Shown: piece by piece, positions 9,014 to 17,316 of the stretch
How the letters are laid out: each line of letters opens with the position of its first letter
Position numbering within the stretch: the first letter of the stretch is position 1
Assembly: GCA_024694365.1 (NCBI GenBank)
Contig: JAILJX010000012.1
Location: 1-56,076 of the forward strand
DNA from: Kiritimatiellia bacterium
Lineage (GTDB): Bacteria > Verrucomicrobiota > Kiritimatiellia > RFP12 > UBA1067
Length of the DNA stretch: 56,076 nucleotides
Direction of reading: 5' to 3'
Made by a program: the position numbers and the translations under genes
The notes under the pieces: model-generated
The model's input: only the letters and a program-made list of their open reading frames with translations
Databases searched by the model: none
What the model was told of the DNA's origin: nothing

Positions 9014-10392
9014 AGACGGCAGTCTGTTTTGTTGCATGTTTTGCGGCGTTCTGCTCCAGTGCGATTGAGCCTGTTTTCGACAAGCGCGGCAAAACGGGCC
9101 GGCGGGAAGTGGAGTGGTTCAGTCACAAGGGCGATCCTGCGTGGGGGGACCCCAGGACGGACTACACAGACCGCTTTTCCATAGTCAAACCTGTAGGTGG
9201 AGATCGCATAGGCGCGCCTCTTCTTGTCGTTCTGCATTGGCGCGGAGGCGGATGGCCCGGGAAGGGCGTCGACATGCAGACGGAGCATTCAGACGACAAG
9301 GATGCCGTTTTTTCGGCTCCCGACGATTTCTACATCCTAAATCTCGATGACATACGCGATTACCATGTTCTGTGGAACAGGACTCATGATCAGTATTGGT
9401 GGGGAGCGACGCCGAATTACAGGGGCCCTGAGCCCGCCGACGTTCCTCGCTTGCTGAAGGGAGAGACGCCATGCGAAAAGCGCGTGATGGACACGGTGAT
9501 GTGGACCATCCGGCATCTTTCGTCCGACACGAACCGCGTCTATCTGTGCGGCAATTCCATGGGAGGACAGGCAGCCCAGGCCATAGGGCTTTCCCGAGGG
9601 GATGTTTTCGCCGCGGTCAATGCGAACGTTCCCGCGACGGTATGGTTTGCCGCCGCGAGGCTGGGATTCGTCGGCGAGGACGCAAAGGACGCCGAGTCTT
9701 GGGATCCGCACCGCTTTCCGGATCCTCCCGTCTCGATAGAGTGGAGCGGTGTTGACGATGTTTGGAGCCGAGATCGTGAGGTCGTTGTGCGCAACATGGC
9801 CAAGCGGAAATGGCAGCATATCGTTCTTTGGGGCGATTACGGACATTGCGGATCGATCTCGGAGGCCCGGGAAAAGAATGATCTTGTAGGTTCTTTCGAT
9901 TGGCTGTCAATAAGGCGCGACGAGGCTTATGCCGCATTCACGAATGCAACCTGCGATGACAAGCTCCCGTGGCCGTTCAGCGTCTGGCAGCCTTCCCGCG
10001 ACTGGTTTTCCGGTTGGGATGGAGATATCTCGTCCGCGAAGATGAAGATAGCAGAAGGCGCAAAGACGAGCGGACAGATAAATGCGTTCTTCAGATGGCG
10101 CACCGTTTGCGACAGGCAGGGTCTGTTCGGGATGGAACTATGGATAGCCTCACCGGAAGAACTGGGCACGCGTCGGATCCTTCCGCCCGAATCCGCTGTA
10201 GCCGACGTCACGCCCAGGCGCATGCAGACTTTCTCGACGGCAGCTGCGGAGAAGTTTCGCTGGACGTTCGGCGGGCATTCCGGAGTTGTCGAACGCGGCG
10301 CGGATGGCGTTGTCACGATTCCGGCACTTGAAATAAGTCGCGAAAAGAAAACGCTTTTTCTTGCACCGGTCGATGTCTCCGGCGCGTTTTGA
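9010..10392 (+). CDS. Secreted alpha/beta-hydrolase, putative esterase
   Basis: A 460-residue exported protein with the signal peptide MKTAVCFVACFAAFCSSA. The core resembles PHB-depolymerase/feruloyl-esterase type alpha/beta hydrolases: the nucleophile elbow GNSMGG has Ser183, a likely Asp lies near 250, and GDYGHCGS supplies His279. LVVLHWRGGGWPGKG looks like the oxyanion strand. The C-terminal third (about 340-460) is not recognised and may be a beta-rich accessory domain. The start overlaps the ribF stop as ATGA. With the glycan hydrolases elsewhere in the window, a role in de-esterifying plant polysaccharides is plausible but not shown. Confidence 0.7.
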   Translation: MKTAVCFVACFAAFCSSAIEPVFDKRGKTGRREVEWFSHKGDPAWGDPRTDYTDRFSIVKPVGGDRIGAPLLVVLHWRGGGWPGKGVDMQTEHSDDKDAVFSAPDDFYILNLDDIRDYHVLWNRTHDQYWWGATPNYRGPEPADVPRLLKGETPCEKRVMDTVMWTIRHLSSDTNRVYLCGNSMGGQAAQAIGLSRGDVFAAVNANVPATVWFAAARLGFVGEDAKDAESWDPHRFPDPPVSIEWSGVDDVWSRDREVVVRNMAKRKWQHIVLWGDYGHCGSISEAREKNDLVGSFDWLSIRRDEAYAAFTNATCDDKLPWPFSVWQPSRDWFSGWDGDISSAKMKIAEGAKTSGQINAFFRWRTVCDRQGLFGMELWIASPEELGTRRILPPESAVADVTPRRMQTFSTAAAEKFRWTFGGHSGVVERGADGVVTIPALEISREKKTLFLAPVDVSGAF

Positions 10393-10458
10393 CGCACTCG
10401 GGCTATACGGCTTCATTTTCGCCGGAAGTCAGATTCCTGCCCTCTTTGCGGCGAAATA

Positions 10459-10467
10459 TGGTATACT
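10459..10467 (+). promoter_or_regulatory. Extended -10 promoter for rnhC
   Basis: TGG-TATACT at 10459-10467 fits an extended -10 element. No good -35 is seen. The next in-frame ATG is at 10476, only 8 nt after the -10, so a transcript from here would be leaderless. Confidence 0.45.
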
Positions 10468-10475
10468 ATGCCCCA

Positions 10476-11540
10476 ATGGATGACGGTGTGCCGAGAAAGA
10501 CAAGTTTCACGTATGAACTGACCAACGACCAGCAGGAGGTCCTGCTGGGGATAATGGTCAATGGCAATTATCGCAAACGCGAGGTTCCGTATTCGCTGTG
10601 GTCGATAGAAGGCGACCATTTTAACGCGACGCTCTATTCCAAAGAGAAGCACGGGAAGCGCAAATTGTGCGTTCAAGGATCCAAGGCGGAGGACTTCGTT
10701 CTTTTTGTCCTTGAGCCGAATGTCCTCGGAGCCGCGACGCTCGGCTACGAAAAGGAACTTTCCCCTGAACTGTTCAGTGCCCATGCGGGAAGTGACGAGT
10801 CCGGAAAAGGAGATTATTTCGGCCCGCTCGTCGTATGCTGCGCCTATACAGACGAGCGGCTTTCCGATGAGATGGTCAAGCTCGGGGCGAGGGATTGCAA
10901 ACAAATGAGCGACAAGTCAGTACTTGCCGTGGGATCGAAACTTAGGGCTCTTTTGGGGCCATCGGGATACTCCATAGTGAAACTCGGTCCCGCCGCATAC
11001 AATAGGCTTTATGCAAAGATCCGGAACATCAACCGCCTTCTTGCGTGGGCGCACGGCACGGCGATAGAGGGGCTTCTTGAGAAGCGCCCCGGCTGCAAAA
11101 GGGTTGTAGTGGACCAGTTTGCGCCATCTGAGGCGGTGATAACGAGATCACTCAAGACTCGCGGCAAGGCGGCAGAGATCGACCAACACCATAAGGCAGA
11201 GAGCGACATTGCTGTCGCGGCGGCTTCCGTCATAGCGAGAGAACTGTTTTTGAGGGATATGCTGAAAATCGGAGAAGAGGTGGCCGGCGGAGCCGCGGAG
11301 ACTGGCAAGCCGGACGATCCGGCATTCCACTTGCCGCTCGGTTCTAGCGATCCCAGAGTGAGAGCCGTGGCGGAGGATATGGTCAGGAAGAACGGCCCCG
11401 TCTGGCTTATGAACCACTGTAAAGCGCATTTTCAGACTACGGACAAAGTGCTTGCCGCCTGCGGAGCGTCCCGAGAGGACCTTCCGCCCGAGGGCAGGGT
11501 GACGTCCGCCGCCAAACGTGAAGAGAAAGGCAATACATGA
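10476..11540 (+). CDS. rnhC: Ribonuclease HIII
   Basis: Cleaves the RNA strand of RNA-DNA hybrids. The 354-residue product has an N-terminal TBP-like substrate-binding domain (about 1-100) and the RNase H domain starting with GSDESGKGDYFGPLVV, whose Asp-Glu pair marks type HIII; VVVDQF and HHKAESDIAVAAASVIAR supply the other acidic residues. The ATG at 10476 fits a -10 element 8 nt upstream; in-frame ATGs at 10389 and 10458 would give longer N-termini without family support. The 3' end overlaps tolQ by 4 nt. Confidence 0.9.
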   Translation: MDDGVPRKTSFTYELTNDQQEVLLGIMVNGNYRKREVPYSLWSIEGDHFNATLYSKEKHGKRKLCVQGSKAEDFVLFVLEPNVLGAATLGYEKELSPELFSAHAGSDESGKGDYFGPLVVCCAYTDERLSDEMVKLGARDCKQMSDKSVLAVGSKLRALLGPSGYSIVKLGPAAYNRLYAKIRNINRLLAWAHGTAIEGLLEKRPGCKRVVVDQFAPSEAVITRSLKTRGKAAEIDQHHKAESDIAVAAASVIARELFLRDMLKIGEEVAGGAAETGKPDDPAFHLPLGSSDPRVRAVAEDMVRKNGPVWLMNHCKAHFQTTDKVLAACGASREDLPPEGRVTSAAKREEKGNT

Positions 11541-12262
11541 TAGTTTTTGCAAATTCCTTGATAGATGGGTTCCTCGGCTCCAATATGGTCGGCAAGGGGA
11601 TCGTTGTCGTACAGTTGGCGTGTTCCGTGGCTATGGTCGCAGCCATCATCGGCAAGGTTCAGGTTCTCTCCTTCACTGCACGCATGACCAGGCGGTTTCT
11701 GAGGGATTTCGCGACGAGCGGAGACGTCCTTGAGTACTATCTCAACAGGCGGCCTTCTGCAACGTCCGGTCTGGAAGGCATCTACAAAGAGACGTGCGAG
11801 AGACTCCTGAAACTTCTGTCTCCGGATGCGCGCACAAGGATAGTCGCAGCGGAGGCGGGGATGCCGTCTTCGGCGGCGCTGACCGCACGGGAGATCGAGC
11901 TTGTCCGCGGGACTTGCGAGCATGCGCTCGACGAGGAGGAGCTCCGTGTGGAGCATGGAATGGGCGTCATTGCGACAGTTGTCGCCCTGTCGCCCATGCT
12001 TGGTCTTCTCGGCACTGTATGGGGCGTTTTGGATGCGTTCGCCGAAATGGGCAGTGCAGGAAGCGCCAGCCTCGCCACGATAGCGCCATCCATCTCCGCC
12101 GCGCTTGTCACCACGGTCGTAGGCCTCATAATAGCCATACCCGGAGTTCTTGCGTTCAACAGGATGAATGCGACGATCCGAAACATATCCAGCGACATGG
12201 AGGGTTTTGCTGACGAGCTTATAGGACGGGTCGCGTGCGAATTCCAGGGAAGGGGCGCCTGA
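11537..12262 (+). CDS. tolQ: MotA/TolQ/ExbB proton channel family protein
   Basis: Inner-membrane subunit of a proton-driven motor (TolQ or ExbB) that powers Tol-Pal or TonB work at the outer membrane. The 241 residues contain three hydrophobic segments: about 20-40, then GMGVIATVVALSPMLGLLGT and ATIAPSISAALVTTVVGLII, the latter two being the most conserved of the family. ATG overlaps the rnhC stop. The next genes encode an ExbD/TolR protein and a TonB/TolA-like protein, so all three likely form one complex. TolQ against ExbB cannot be settled here because neither TolB nor Pal is adjacent. Confidence 0.9.
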   Translation: MIVFANSLIDGFLGSNMVGKGIVVVQLACSVAMVAAIIGKVQVLSFTARMTRRFLRDFATSGDVLEYYLNRRPSATSGLEGIYKETCERLLKLLSPDARTRIVAAEAGMPSSAALTAREIELVRGTCEHALDEEELRVEHGMGVIATVVALSPMLGLLGTVWGVLDAFAEMGSAGSASLATIAPSISAALVTTVVGLIIAIPGVLAFNRMNATIRNISSDMEGFADELIGRVACEFQGRGA

Positions 12263-12263
12263 G

Positions 12264-12677
12264 ATGTCTTTCAGGCGCAGACACTCGCGCGTCGAGAAGC
12301 CGAAGGCGACGGTCGACATGACTTCGCTTATCGACCTTACGTTTCTGCTTCTTGTGACTTTCATAATGACGCTTCCTGCGCTGGAGCAGGGTGTAACCAT
12401 AAACTTGCCAAAGGGAAAGACAAACACGCTCCCGTCCAAGGACGGGATGAAACTCTCGATCGCGATCGCGAAAGACGGCATGGTGGAACTCGACGGCGCG
12501 CCCGTGAGCCTTGAGGAGCTTGATGCGCGATTGGGCGCCGAGGCAGGGGCGGATGCCGAGATACCGGTGCACATCCGTGCGGACGAGAAGGCCAACTACG
12601 GGATGGTGATGGATGTCATCAAGCTCGTGAACAAGCATCATCTGACAAAAATGGCTCTCGTGACGAAGGAGAACTGA
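12264..12677 (+). CDS. tolR: ExbD/TolR family protein
   Basis: A 137-residue single-span protein that partners the preceding channel subunit. The membrane helix MTSLIDLTFLLLVTFIMT carries the essential Asp (SLIDL) that takes part in proton passage. The periplasmic domain ends with ADEKANYGMVMDVIKLVNK, a typical ExbD/TolR run. The start lies 1 nt after the tolQ stop, and the stop overlaps the next start as TGATG. Confidence 0.9.
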   Translation: MSFRRRHSRVEKPKATVDMTSLIDLTFLLLVTFIMTLPALEQGVTINLPKGKTNTLPSKDGMKLSIAIAKDGMVELDGAPVSLEELDARLGAEAGADAEIPVHIRADEKANYGMVMDVIKLVNKHHLTKMALVTKEN

Positions 12678-13537
12678 TGTACGTCGGACGCGAGAGGAGA
12701 CCTGGTGTGATAGATGTGACGAGCATAACGATCGCCGTCTTGCTTCATATCATTCTCTTCGGCACGCTATGGTATCTCGGGACGTTCGAGCCTGACGAGG
12801 AGGAGATAACGGTAATTCCGCTCGAGTTCGTTCTATATGAAAATCTCGATGGGGTGGACGGAGAGCCACCTCCAGAGGCGGAGCCCGTGTCTGAAGCCGA
12901 GCCCGCCCCGCCCGAGCCTGTTGCCGAGCCAAAGCCGCCGGTGCCTCCTGAAGACCCTGTCATCATTCCTGACGAGGAGCAGAAGCCCGACCCTCCCAAG
13001 GTGGAGGAGAAGAAACCCGATCCGCCGAAAGTAGAGGAGAAAAAGCCCGACCCTCCAAAGACGGAGGAGAAAAAGCCTTCGGCGGAGCCAAGGATGACAA
13101 GAGAAGAACGCATAGCAAAGATGCGCGAAAGCATCGAACCGCCAAAGCAGCGCAGGCCGGTGAACAACGGACGCACCGCCGAGCGCCCCAAAGACTGGGA
13201 GAAACTTCTGGGCCAGGGGTTCACTCCATCGAACCGCAATTCAGGGCTTGATGCGGACGAAAACCAGAAGTGTCTGGGACGGATATACAAGGCTTACTAC
13301 GACGAATGGGATCCGCGGCCCGCATGGACTCCGAATCTCAAGGAGATGGTTCTGGAGATAAAGTTCGATTTGAAAGGAAACGTGACAAGCCACAGGCTGA
13401 CCGCAAGCTCAGGCGACGGTGCAGCCGACAGGTCTGTGCTCGCAGCCGCCGCAAAGGTGAAGCGCGTTCCCGGGCTTACTCGTGCATATCTTGAAACGAA
13501 CAGGTCGGCTGAGATACACTTCAAGGTCGAACCATAG
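12677..13537 (+). CDS. TonB/TolA-like energy-transducing protein
   Basis: A 286-residue protein with one N-terminal membrane helix (about 18-36), a Pro/Glu/Lys-rich periplasm-spanning linker and a C-terminal TonB/TolA-like fold (about 195-286, LKEMVLEIKFDLKGNVTSHR followed by SSGDGAADRSVLAAAA). The linker has three tandem copies of KPDPPK[VT]EEK at residues 103-132, encoded by three 30-bp repeats at 12983-13072 that differ mainly at synonymous sites. It follows tolQ-tolR, so it should couple their motion to an outer-membrane partner. Linker length is likely variable between strains. Confidence 0.82.
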   Translation: MYVGRERRPGVIDVTSITIAVLLHIILFGTLWYLGTFEPDEEEITVIPLEFVLYENLDGVDGEPPPEAEPVSEAEPAPPEPVAEPKPPVPPEDPVIIPDEEQKPDPPKVEEKKPDPPKVEEKKPDPPKTEEKKPSAEPRMTREERIAKMRESIEPPKQRRPVNNGRTAERPKDWEKLLGQGFTPSNRNSGLDADENQKCLGRIYKAYYDEWDPRPAWTPNLKEMVLEIKFDLKGNVTSHRLTASSGDGAADRSVLAAAAKVKRVPGLTRAYLETNRSAEIHFKVEP

Positions 13538-13560
13538 CTGAAGAAGGGGAAAGAACAGGA

Positions 13561-15597
13561 ATGACGGCGATTTGTTGTCTGCTTGCAGCTGTAGCGCTGG
13601 ATGGAGTTACGGGATCGGAAATCGAGGTTCGGGCCGGAGTCGATTCCAACAATGTGCGCGCCGGAGATTTGGTGTCGTTCACGCTCGATTTCTATGGATT
13701 GGACGACTGTGATGCGCTGCAGCCGCCACGTCTCGCCGGGGAGTTCGACCCGAAGGTTTGGAAAATCGCCGATGCGACCGCGAAGGCCGAGACGTCGTAC
13801 GCCGAGAGACAGGTGTTTCTCGGCGTTCAGCGAATTCCCATGGCAAGGCGTCTCACATACGGCCTTCGGCCTCTCGTCCCGGGAGTGCATACGATCCCGT
13901 CGCTGGAGTTCCAGGCGGGAGGAGTTCAGGATGGAGTTTTGGTGAGGACCGCTCCAATTCCCCTGCGTGTGGCGCCCGCGCCTGCGGTCGTGTCTGAAGG
14001 GAGCGATCAGGCGTTTGGAATGGCGCGGCCCGACGGACTTGTCGTCGATCTTGTGTCGAGCCCGTGGGGATCTGCCGTGGACATTTCGGATGACACGCTT
14101 TTCGCTTGGCGCAAGGCATGCGCCGATCCGAATCCGGAAGCGTTCGCTTCGTTCGATTTTCCCGAGGCGCGTCTCAATGAGGCGGCGTGCGAACTGATGA
14201 CCAACAATTGGAGCCGTGCGCTCGCCATATACTCCAAGCTTGAATGGCGCATAGGGCAAACGCCGGAGATCGAGCGCGGAATCAGAACGGCCCTCGCCCA
14301 AAAATCCGCTGCGCCTTCGGCCGAGCTTCCGCTCTGGCGCAGGGCGTTGCGTCCGTTCTTGAAGTTCGCGCTAGCCGGACGCATCGCGTGTATCTCGGTG
14401 TTTGCGGCGCTCGTGGCGCTGGCGGTGTGGTTTGCGAGAAGACGCGTTAGGGCTCTCGCCTGCGCGGTCATTGCCATGGCTGCTGCATCGGCGGTCCATG
14501 CGCAAGGGCGCACAGCGCACGATCCATTCGCCGAAATCGAGCGCATCCGCAAGCAGATGGACGACGAGATGAACGCTATGTTCGGGGGAGGATTCGGAGG
14601 GGGCATGTCGATGAATTTCGGCTCCATGACGGGAGGTATGCAGATGATGGTCAATGGACAGCCGGTGCCTTCCGTCGAAATAAAGGCGACAATGGATCCA
14701 GACCACGCCGACATCACAGTCGGGGAGCCTTTCAATATGATCCTTTCCGTTGAAACACCTCGCGGTTGCACAATCGAACCCTCGGCGTTCAAGCCATCCC
14801 GTTCAGCAGGCTTTGTGATTGCCGGCCGTCCTTCGCGGCTCGCTGACGGACAATCCTCCGACACGAACAATGTCATCAGCCGAATATCCATTCCTGTGCG
14901 TTATGACGCGCCTTTCGAAGGCAGCGTTACCTGTTCGATCGGCGGAATGCTTACGAGGCGCGTGACCTCCAACGCGGCAGGCCGATCGTTCTCATCCACA
15001 TTCTCGACCGATTTTCGCGTCGAGACGGCCCCGGTATGGATGAAGGTAAGCCCTCTTCCTGGCGTGAATCGGCCTGACGATTACACAGGCGTCGTCGGTT
15101 CCGGCGTGGAGCTTGTGCAGAAAGCCGTGAATCCGTCTGTCGCCACCAACGATGTCGTCGCGATAGAGTGCAAACTTTCCGTTGATGGGTACATACCTCC
15201 CGGCGCAGTCTGCGGAGGCGTTCGCACGGGGGATGGAGTCGTCTCGTTTAGGAGGTATTTCATAGCCGACGGCTCTCCCGTCACCGATGGCTTCACGTTC
15301 AGTTGGTACGATCCTTCCAAAAAGGATTTCCAAACCCGCACATGGCCGGGCGTCGCACTGACCTATTTCGCGGAAAGTCCGGCGCGCATCGCGCCCGAGG
15401 GTTCCGGAGAAGACGCTCCGGTTTCCGAAAAGCCCGCGGTTCTGTCCTTGCGCTTCGCTCCGCGCGAAGAATCCCCCGAAGTCGCGAGGATTGCCGCCGA
15501 TTCAACTCGCATTTCGATTACGGAGAAGTACGGCGATTGGTGCCGCGTCGATGATGGAGAAAGGGCGGGATGGGTGAAGAAGGAGGATCTGCCTTGA
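13561..15597 (+). CDS. Tandem BatD-like membrane protein with C-terminal SH3-like domain
   Basis: A 678-residue protein that looks like two BatD (oxygen-tolerance) type units in one chain. An N-terminal signal (about 1-18) leads a first beta-sandwich region starting EIEVRAGVDSNNVRAGDLVS, then a membrane segment near 270-295. A second signal-like helix, ACAVIAMAAASAVHAQG (about 300-318), follows, then a Gly/Met-rich patch and a second sandwich (VEIKATMDPDHADITVGEPF). The last 50 residues resemble a bacterial SH3 domain (ITEKYGDWCRVDDGERAGWV). BatD proteins usually sit with BatA/BatB and an AAA ATPase; none is present here. The two-in-one architecture is an inference from the internal signal-like segment. 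Confidence 0.6.
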   Translation: MTAICCLLAAVALDGVTGSEIEVRAGVDSNNVRAGDLVSFTLDFYGLDDCDALQPPRLAGEFDPKVWKIADATAKAETSYAERQVFLGVQRIPMARRLTYGLRPLVPGVHTIPSLEFQAGGVQDGVLVRTAPIPLRVAPAPAVVSEGSDQAFGMARPDGLVVDLVSSPWGSAVDISDDTLFAWRKACADPNPEAFASFDFPEARLNEAACELMTNNWSRALAIYSKLEWRIGQTPEIERGIRTALAQKSAAPSAELPLWRRALRPFLKFALAGRIACISVFAALVALAVWFARRRVRALACAVIAMAAASAVHAQGRTAHDPFAEIERIRKQMDDEMNAMFGGGFGGGMSMNFGSMTGGMQMMVNGQPVPSVEIKATMDPDHADITVGEPFNMILSVETPRGCTIEPSAFKPSRSAGFVIAGRPSRLADGQSSDTNNVISRISIPVRYDAPFEGSVTCSIGGMLTRRVTSNAAGRSFSSTFSTDFRVETAPVWMKVSPLPGVNRPDDYTGVVGSGVELVQKAVNPSVATNDVVAIECKLSVDGYIPPGAVCGGVRTGDGVVSFRRYFIADGSPVTDGFTFSWYDPSKKDFQTRTWPGVALTYFAESPARIAPEGSGEDAPVSEKPAVLSLRFAPREESPEVARIAADSTRISITEKYGDWCRVDDGERAGWVKKEDLP

Positions 15598-16688
15598 AGC
15601 GGATATTCCTTTCTCCTCCATGGGTGGACCGGTCGGAGCGTGAATGCGTCTCCGCGGCGTTCGATTCAGGATACGTCGCGCCCTGCGGACCGATGGTGGA
15701 AGAATTCGAACGGGAGCTCTCGCGCATTTCCGGGCGGCGCCACGCCGTAGCCGTTGCAAGCGGAACGGCTGCACTCGATCTCATAATGGAGGATCTCGGT
15801 GTGGACGGTTCATGGACAGTCATCGCGCCAACGCTCACTTTCATAGCAACCATCGGTCCGGCATTCCATCGCGGGGCCAAGCTCGTGTTTGTAGATTCAG
15901 ACGCGACGGGGAACATAGATACGGCGCTTCTGGCAAGAGCGCTTGGAGACTTGTCGCGCGTTAAGGGGAAAACGCTTGTCATACCTGTCGATCTCTACGG
16001 AAGAGTCTGCAAGACCGGCGAAATTTCAGCCCTCTGCCGTCTCCACGGCGCGGCAATGGTTTGCGACAGCGCAGAGGCTGTCGGCGCGATCGATTTGGAA
16101 GGTCGCCCTGCCGGGAAATGCGGCCTTGCCGGAATATACTCCTTCAACGGAAACAAAATCGTCACCACATCAGGCGGCGGAGCCGTCGTGACGGACTCGA
16201 AGCGATTGGCGGACCACGTCCGCAAGCTTTCGCAGCAGAGCCGCGAGAACAAAATCTGGTATGAACATAAAGAGGTTGGCTTCAACTACCGCATGAGCAA
16301 CATTGTGGCGGCAATAGGTCTTGCCCAGATCCGCAAACTTCCTGAAATACTCGCAAAGCGCGAGGCCAACTTCCGGTTTTACCGTTCGCTGGAAGAATCG
16401 GGCGCATCCTTGAAGATCTGGGATAGCGTCCCAGGCGAGAATCATTGGCTTACAATAGCTTCGCTCCCGTCGCGCCGTGAGAGGGATTCCCTTATACGCA
16501 GATTCGGTGATGCCTGCATCGAATCGCGGCCTGTTTGGAAGCCGATGCATCTTCAGAGCGTCTTCAGAAATTGCCGAATCTATGGCGGCTCAGTGGCGGA
16601 GGATCTTTTCCTTCGCGGCATATGTCTCCCGTCTGGTTCTGGACTGGAAAAGAGCGACCTCGCACGCATTGCAGCATGCATCCGCTGA
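15594..16688 (+). CDS. DegT/DnrJ/EryC1/StrS family aminotransferase
   Basis: A PLP-dependent sugar aminotransferase (364 residues) of the kind that makes amino sugars for surface glycans. Recognised by ASGTAALDLIMEDLGV, the PLP-stacking CDSAEAVGA, and the Schiff-base lysine K188 in SFNGNKIVTTSGGGAVV. I place the start at TTG 15594, which overlaps the upstream stop as TTGA and has AGGAGG 8 nt before it; an in-frame ATG at 15570 would add 8 residues. It is the last gene of the long co-directional block. No acetyltransferase or glycosyltransferase is adjacent, so the sugar substrate is unknown. Confidence 0.88.
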   Translation: MKRIFLSPPWVDRSERECVSAAFDSGYVAPCGPMVEEFERELSRISGRRHAVAVASGTAALDLIMEDLGVDGSWTVIAPTLTFIATIGPAFHRGAKLVFVDSDATGNIDTALLARALGDLSRVKGKTLVIPVDLYGRVCKTGEISALCRLHGAAMVCDSAEAVGAIDLEGRPAGKCGLAGIYSFNGNKIVTTSGGGAVVTDSKRLADHVRKLSQQSRENKIWYEHKEVGFNYRMSNIVAAIGLAQIRKLPEILAKREANFRFYRSLEESGASLKIWDSVPGENHWLTIASLPSRRERDSLIRRFGDACIESRPVWKPMHLQSVFRNCRIYGGSVAEDLFLRGICLPSGSGLEKSDLARIAACIR

Positions 16689-16777
16689 TTAATTATCCAA
16701 TTGTTGCTTCGTTTCCTTGCTGAATAGACGAATTTTCACATCTTTTTGACAAGATATAAATTTATTTAAAATTGCAC

Positions 16778-16806
16778 TTGTTTTCTGGTGTCATAAAGTG
16801 TATAAT
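16778..16806 (+). promoter_or_regulatory. Promoter of the mraZ cluster
   Basis: TTGTTT at 16778-16783 and TATAAT at 16801-16806 are 17 bp apart. The -10 lies inside the repeat array that overlaps this promoter, and the mraZ ATG is only 11 nt downstream. Confidence 0.65.
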
Positions 16807-16824
16807 AGTGTCACAAAATGTCAA
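16785..16824 (+). promoter_or_regulatory. MraZ operator: four 10-bp direct repeats
   Basis: Four units in exact 10-bp phase: CTGGTGTCAT (16785), AAAGTGTATA (16795), ATAGTGTCAC (16805) and AAAATGTCAA (16815). The shared core is [A/T][A/G]GTGT, with one A in the last unit. The array covers the -10 and the mraZ start codon. MraZ is known to bind phased direct repeats in its own promoter, and the Mycoplasma repeat AAAGTG[T/G] closely matches unit two. Autorepression is therefore a strong inference. Confidence 0.8.
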
Positions 16825-17303
16825 GGGTAGTCAGACAGAGCGTCGCGGAGTCGACTCAAGCCGTATCTGGCGTCTTCACTGGGCGTTACGATCACGCGTT
16901 GGATCCCAAAAAGCGTTTCACCATTCCAAGCGAATGGAGGGGGTTGATGGGCAATCCTGAGTTTGTCTACGTGATGCCCGACCCTGCGGAAAGGTGTCTC
17001 AACATCATTCCCAAGGCCGAGATGGATGCCAGACTTGCGAAGTTGCGAGAGCGTGCGCTCTTTGATCCGGCGCTAGCTCCGCTCCTTCAGACGATTGGCG
17101 CAAACTCTGAAATGCCCGCTCTTGACGTTCAGGGCCGCATCCGCATAAGCGACAAGCTCCTTCAGTTCGCGAACTTGACGACGACTGTCGCTATGGTGGG
17201 TGCGGTGAGGACCATAAAGCTGTGGGATCCTGCGGTGCTTGCGCCTGCGGATGCCATCGACCAGGCCGCGCTTGCCGCAGCCTTGGCCCAGGCCGGATTC
17301 TAG
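16818..17303 (+). CDS. mraZ: Transcriptional regulator MraZ
   Basis: MraZ is a ring-forming DNA-binding protein with two SpoVT/AbrB-like halves that controls the division/cell-wall cluster. The 161 residues contain FTGRYDHALDPKKRFTIPSEW (about 19-39) and the second motif DVQGRIRI. The first DxxxR motif reads DPKKR where DxKGR is usual. About 17 residues precede the normal family N-terminus. The ATG at 16818 lies within the last operator repeat and only 11 nt after the -10, so the mRNA would be nearly leaderless. rsmH follows after 13 nt. Confidence 0.93.
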   Translation: MSRVVRQSVAESTQAVSGVFTGRYDHALDPKKRFTIPSEWRGLMGNPEFVYVMPDPAERCLNIIPKAEMDARLAKLRERALFDPALAPLLQTIGANSEMPALDVQGRIRISDKLLQFANLTTTVAMVGAVRTIKLWDPAVLAPADAIDQAALAAALAQAGF

Positions 17304-17316
17304 GGAGAATGGGGAT

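Noticed and set aside
10389..10475. Upstream in-frame extension of rnhC
   Set aside because: It crosses the -10 element, has no ribosome site, and adds residues not seen in the family.
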